Source of the DNA: Guptibacillus hwajinpoensis
GTDB taxonomy: Bacteria; Bacillota; Bacilli; Bacillales; Guptibacillaceae
Reading direction: 5' to 3'
NCBI RefSeq assembly: GCF_020171785.1
Contig: NZ_JAIVAE010000002.1
Span: forward strand, 310,001 to 374,000
Length of the DNA: 64,000 bases
Shown here piece by piece: positions 61,251-64,000 of the stretch. Within the stretch, counting starts at the first letter, position 1; each line of letters starts with the position of its first letter. The notes under the pieces were generated by a model. That model ran no database searches. It saw only the letters and a list, made by a program, of their open reading frames with translations, and was not told where the DNA came from. Both the position numbers and the translations under genes were made by a program.

Positions 61251-63455
61251 ATGAAAGAAACAAACAAGAACTCACATATTAATGTTGGAGCAGCGATTTT
61301 AATGTTACTATTTGTCCTGCTCTTTTTTGCTTTTGTTGGAAGGTTTTTCTATATTGAATGGACGCAGGCGGTTTCAGGTCCCGATGGTGAAAAAGTGGAC
61401 TTAATGGAGCTAGGTAAAGATAAGTGGACGCGAAGCAAGATTCTTGAAGCGGATCGCGGTACGATTTATGATCGCACAGGAGAAAATGCGCTTGCCACTG
61501 ACATTCCTTCATTTACACTGCGAGCTATTTTAGATGAAAATTATGAAGATCATGTAAAAGATGTTTCGAAAACTGCGGCTGCTCTTGCGCCGATTCTAGA
61601 GATGGAGCAATCCGATGTTACTGAAATTCTATCTAGAGAAGAACTATTTCAGGTGGAGTTCGGAGCATCTGGAAAAAATTTAAGCCTTACTCAAAAAGAA
61701 GAAATTGAAAAACTCGACTTACCTGGAGTTGGCTTTATTCCAACGAAAACGCGCCTCTACCCTAATGAAGAGTTTGCTTCTCACCTTCTTGGGTTTACAA
61801 ACGAAAATGAAAAAGGTGTCCAGGAAGGCTTGTTAGGTTTAGAAAAGGAATTAAATAAGTATCTCGTTCCGCAAGAAGGGAAAGAAACGTATCAAAGTGA
61901 TCGGGAAGGGTTTAAACTTCCTTATGGAAATGAAAACATCACCCCTTCAAAAAGTGGGAATGACGTTTATTTAACGATTGATCAAAAAATACAGGTATTA
62001 ATGGAAAACGCATTAAATGAAGCGCAGGAGAAATATAATCCTGAGCGAATGACGGCCATCGTTGCTGATCCGGATACGGGTAAGATATTAGCAATGGGAA
62101 ATCGTCCAACGTTTGATCCCAATTTAAGAGATGTTTCGAATTATACAAATATGGCATTAACTGCTTTTGAACCAGGCTCTACAATGAAAGTCTTTACGGC
62201 TGCAGCAGCTATTGAAGAGGGCGTGTACAACGGAGATGAACTTTTTCAATCAGGACAATATTCTGTACCAGGTGGTCGGGTAAGTGATCACAACGCTGGA
62301 GAAGGTTGGGGCATGATTAGCTTTGATGAGGGGATTCGTCAATCCTCTAACGTAGCAGCATCCATTTTAGTAAAAGAAAAACTAGGTTATGACAAATACG
62401 AAGACTATTTAACGAAATTTGGATTAGATGCTAAAACGGGGATTGATCTTCCTGGTGAAGCTTCTTCAAGAATTACTTATAGTGGAGAGCTTGAACGGAT
62501 AACGACTGGCTTCGGTCAAGGGTCTACCATTACACCAATTCAACAAGTTCAAGCGATTACGGCAATTGCAAACGGTGGAAAGATGATGCAACCTTATGTA
62601 ATTGAGAAAATTGTTGATCCTGAATCAAATGAAGTGAAACTTAATCACGAGCCAAAAGTAGCGGGAGAGCCAATTTCGAAAGAAACAGCAACACAAACGC
62701 GCGATCTACTTCGCACGGTTGTGACAGATGGTACGGGAACACCATATAACATTGAAGGTTACGAGATTGCTGGGAAAACAGGTACAGCACAAATTTCTGA
62801 AGGGTCAAAAGGATATATGAGTGGATACGGAAACAACATCTTCTCATTTATTGGAATGGCCCCTGCAGATGATCCCGAATTAATTGTTTATGTAGCCGTT
62901 GATCGACCTGAACTGGAGTATCCGGAACTAGGAAGTGACCCTGTTTCTCTCATCTTTAACACGGTTATGAAGAATAGCCTTCAATATTTGAATATCGATC
63001 CGATTGAGAAGGAAGATAATACTTCTGAGGAAGCTGAAGAGACAGAATCCGGTCAACTATTAAAAGATGTAACGGGCATGAGTGTAAAAGAAGCTAAAAA
63101 GCAGCTTGAAGACAAGGACTTATCTGTCACATCACTTGGCGAGGGAGAGGTTGTTGGCCAATCACCTAGGCCGAGTACGAAAATTCTCAATGGTGAACGA
63201 ATTATTTTGCAAACGGAAGGTAACGCCACAATGCCTGATATAACAGGTTGGTCTCTTGCAGACGTAATGAAGCTCGTCGAGTTGGTTGAGTTAAAACCAA
63301 ATGTGATGGGGTCAGGTTATGTAGTGAAGCAAGGGATTGAAACGGGAAGTACGATCAAAAAAGATGACTACCTTGTAGCCGAATTAAAGACGCCTTCTTC
63401 TGAAACGGAAGAGGAAGAAGAGCCAGAAGAAGAACCAGAACCAATTACGGACTAG
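61251..63455 (+). CDS. pbpB: penicillin-binding protein 2B (class B, septal)
   Basis: 734 residues, ATG 61251 after CGGAGG. One N-terminal membrane helix (about 12-31), a dimerisation/pedestal domain, then the transpeptidase domain: SxxK S310-T-M-K313, SxN S365-S-N367, KTG K509-T-G511. Two PASTA domains follow (about 607-665 and 667-720) and an acidic tail. It crosslinks septal peptidoglycan with FtsW. spoVD starts 63 bases later. Confidence 0.95.
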   Translation: MKETNKNSHINVGAAILMLLFVLLFFAFVGRFFYIEWTQAVSGPDGEKVDLMELGKDKWTRSKILEADRGTIYDRTGENALATDIPSFTLRAILDENYEDHVKDVSKTAAALAPILEMEQSDVTEILSREELFQVEFGASGKNLSLTQKEEIEKLDLPGVGFIPTKTRLYPNEEFASHLLGFTNENEKGVQEGLLGLEKELNKYLVPQEGKETYQSDREGFKLPYGNENITPSKSGNDVYLTIDQKIQVLMENALNEAQEKYNPERMTAIVADPDTGKILAMGNRPTFDPNLRDVSNYTNMALTAFEPGSTMKVFTAAAAIEEGVYNGDELFQSGQYSVPGGRVSDHNAGEGWGMISFDEGIRQSSNVAASILVKEKLGYDKYEDYLTKFGLDAKTGIDLPGEASSRITYSGELERITTGFGQGSTITPIQQVQAITAIANGGKMMQPYVIEKIVDPESNEVKLNHEPKVAGEPISKETATQTRDLLRTVVTDGTGTPYNIEGYEIAGKTGTAQISEGSKGYMSGYGNNIFSFIGMAPADDPELIVYVAVDRPELEYPELGSDPVSLIFNTVMKNSLQYLNIDPIEKEDNTSEEAEETESGQLLKDVTGMSVKEAKKQLEDKDLSVTSLGEGEVVGQSPRPSTKILNGERIILQTEGNATMPDITGWSLADVMKLVELVELKPNVMGSGYVVKQGIETGSTIKKDDYLVAELKTPSSETEEEEEPEEEPEPITD

Positions 63456-63517
63456 CAGGTCTATCCTTCGAACCGAACACATATAGTGAAACGAGCATAA
63501 TCAGGGAGGATGAGTTT

Positions 63518-64000
63518 ATGCGCGTTTCGAATGTCACTGTTCGAAGAAGACTTGTGATCGCACTTATTGTGGGGCTATTTGTATTTGCTGTAGTTGTTGT
63601 AAGACTCGGTTATGTACAGCTTGTAATGGGGAGTTGGCTTAGTGAGAAAGCGAAGGATTCGTGGAGCCGAAATATCCCGTTTGAACCTAGCAGAGGAGAA
63701 ATCCTGGATCGTAACGGTGTAGCTCTTGCCACAAACGTGAGTGCTCCGTCTGTTTTGATTGTTCCTAGACAGCTCCAAAATCCAGCTGCCACTGCCGAAG
63801 CTCTAGCGGCGTCCCTCAATACTAGCAAGGAAAAAGTTTATGAAACAATCACTCAGAATGAATCAATGGTCTGGATTCGACCTGAAGGTAAGAAAATGAC
63901 GAACGAGAAAGCAAATGAGATCCGCAAATTGAACCTATCTGGCGTTTATATTGCAGAAGATAACAAACGCCACTATCCAAATGGCGATTTTTTAGCTCAT
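63518..64000 (+). CDS. spoVD: stage V sporulation protein D, class B PBP (3' end outside window)
   Basis: First 161 codons, running off the window end; ATG 63518 after GGGAGGATG. N-terminal membrane helix (about 12-29) then KAKDSWSRNIPFEP and the conserved SRGEILDRNGVALATN, and the pedestal domain (VLIVPRQLQNPAATAEAL, NEKANEIRKLNLSGVYIAED). Very close to B. subtilis SpoVD, which crosslinks spore cortex peptidoglycan in the outer forespore membrane with SpoVE. In B. subtilis it is under sigma-E; no promoter was confirmed in the 62-bp gap. Confidence 0.94.
   Translation, partial: MRVSNVTVRRRLVIALIVGLFVFAVVVVRLGYVQLVMGSWLSEKAKDSWSRNIPFEPSRGEILDRNGVALATNVSAPSVLIVPRQLQNPAATAEALAASLNTSKEKVYETITQNESMVWIRPEGKKMTNEKANEIRKLNLSGVYIAEDNKRHYPNGDFLAH

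Overview
This window is chromosomal DNA from an endospore-forming, low-GC Gram-positive bacterium of the family Bacillaceae. The evidence is gene content and order. The run pdhBCD, SR1, speA, yktA-yktB-suhB, yla genes, typA, ftsW-pycA, ctaA/ctaBCDEF, ylb genes, rpmF, panE, bshC, mraZ-rsmH-ftsL-pbpB-spoVD follows the Bacillus subtilis backbone closely. Many genes are sporulation genes (ylaJ, ylbD, ylbJ, ylbO, spoVD). Several differences from B. subtilis, including a BCCT osmolyte transporter, suggest a halotolerant or alkaliphilic relative such as Alkalihalobacillus or Guptibacillus. That genus-level guess is inference. No tRNA, rRNA, phage, insertion sequence or CRISPR array is visible.

Layout. 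1-3.7 kb: end of the pyruvate dehydrogenase operon. 3.8-7.2 kb: a small membrane gene, a glycine-betaine-type carrier, a polysaccharide deacetylase lipoprotein and a DUF1885-like gene. 7.3-9.2 kb: an SR1-type dual-function RNA encoding SR1P, convergent with speA. 9.3-13.3 kb: a nitronate monooxygenase-like enzyme, yktA, yktB, a YkzI-like gene, suhB, a GNAT gene and ylaF. 13.4-21.3 kb: typA, ylaH, ylaI, ylaL, ylaJ, ylaK, glsA and ylaN. 21.4-22.3 kb: a small M50 protease and a tandem palindromic repeat. 22.3-33.2 kb: ftsW, pyruvate carboxylase and the caa3-type cytochrome oxidase genes with haem A synthesis. ctaG is not in its usual place. 33.2-43.8 kb: an AI-2E-family membrane protein, Asp23-like and CAP-domain proteins, ylbB to ylbG and an MFS exporter. 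43.8-50.5 kb: a probable csfG sporulation RNA, rsmD, coaD, ylbJ-ylbM, ylbN and rpmF. 50.5-59.1 kb: an enoyl-CoA hydratase, ylbO, ylbP, a three-gene acyl-CoA carboxylase operon, panE, a DUF3397-like gene and bshC. 59.4-64 kb: start of the dcw division and cell-wall cluster.

The genes are mostly housekeeping. Pyruvate dehydrogenase and pyruvate carboxylase feed the TCA cycle, and the cta genes build the terminal oxidase. coaD and panE belong to CoA synthesis, bshC to bacillithiol synthesis, and the dcw genes to septation. Convergent gene pairs are usually separated by one symmetrical hairpin that can terminate both transcripts.

The most interesting items are not protein genes. They are: (i) a structured minus-strand RNA upstream of rsmD with a near-perfect sigma-F promoter, very probably csfG; (ii) an SR1 homologue with a candidate cre site just inside the transcript; (iii) a 35-codon reading frame ending one base before ctaB; (iv) tandem repeats upstream of ftsW and mraZ; (v) a YugN-like/CBS fusion replacing separate ylbA and ylbB. 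I found no clearly new multi-gene system. Start codons were chosen from ribosome-binding sites and remembered B. subtilis homologues, and no database search was run.
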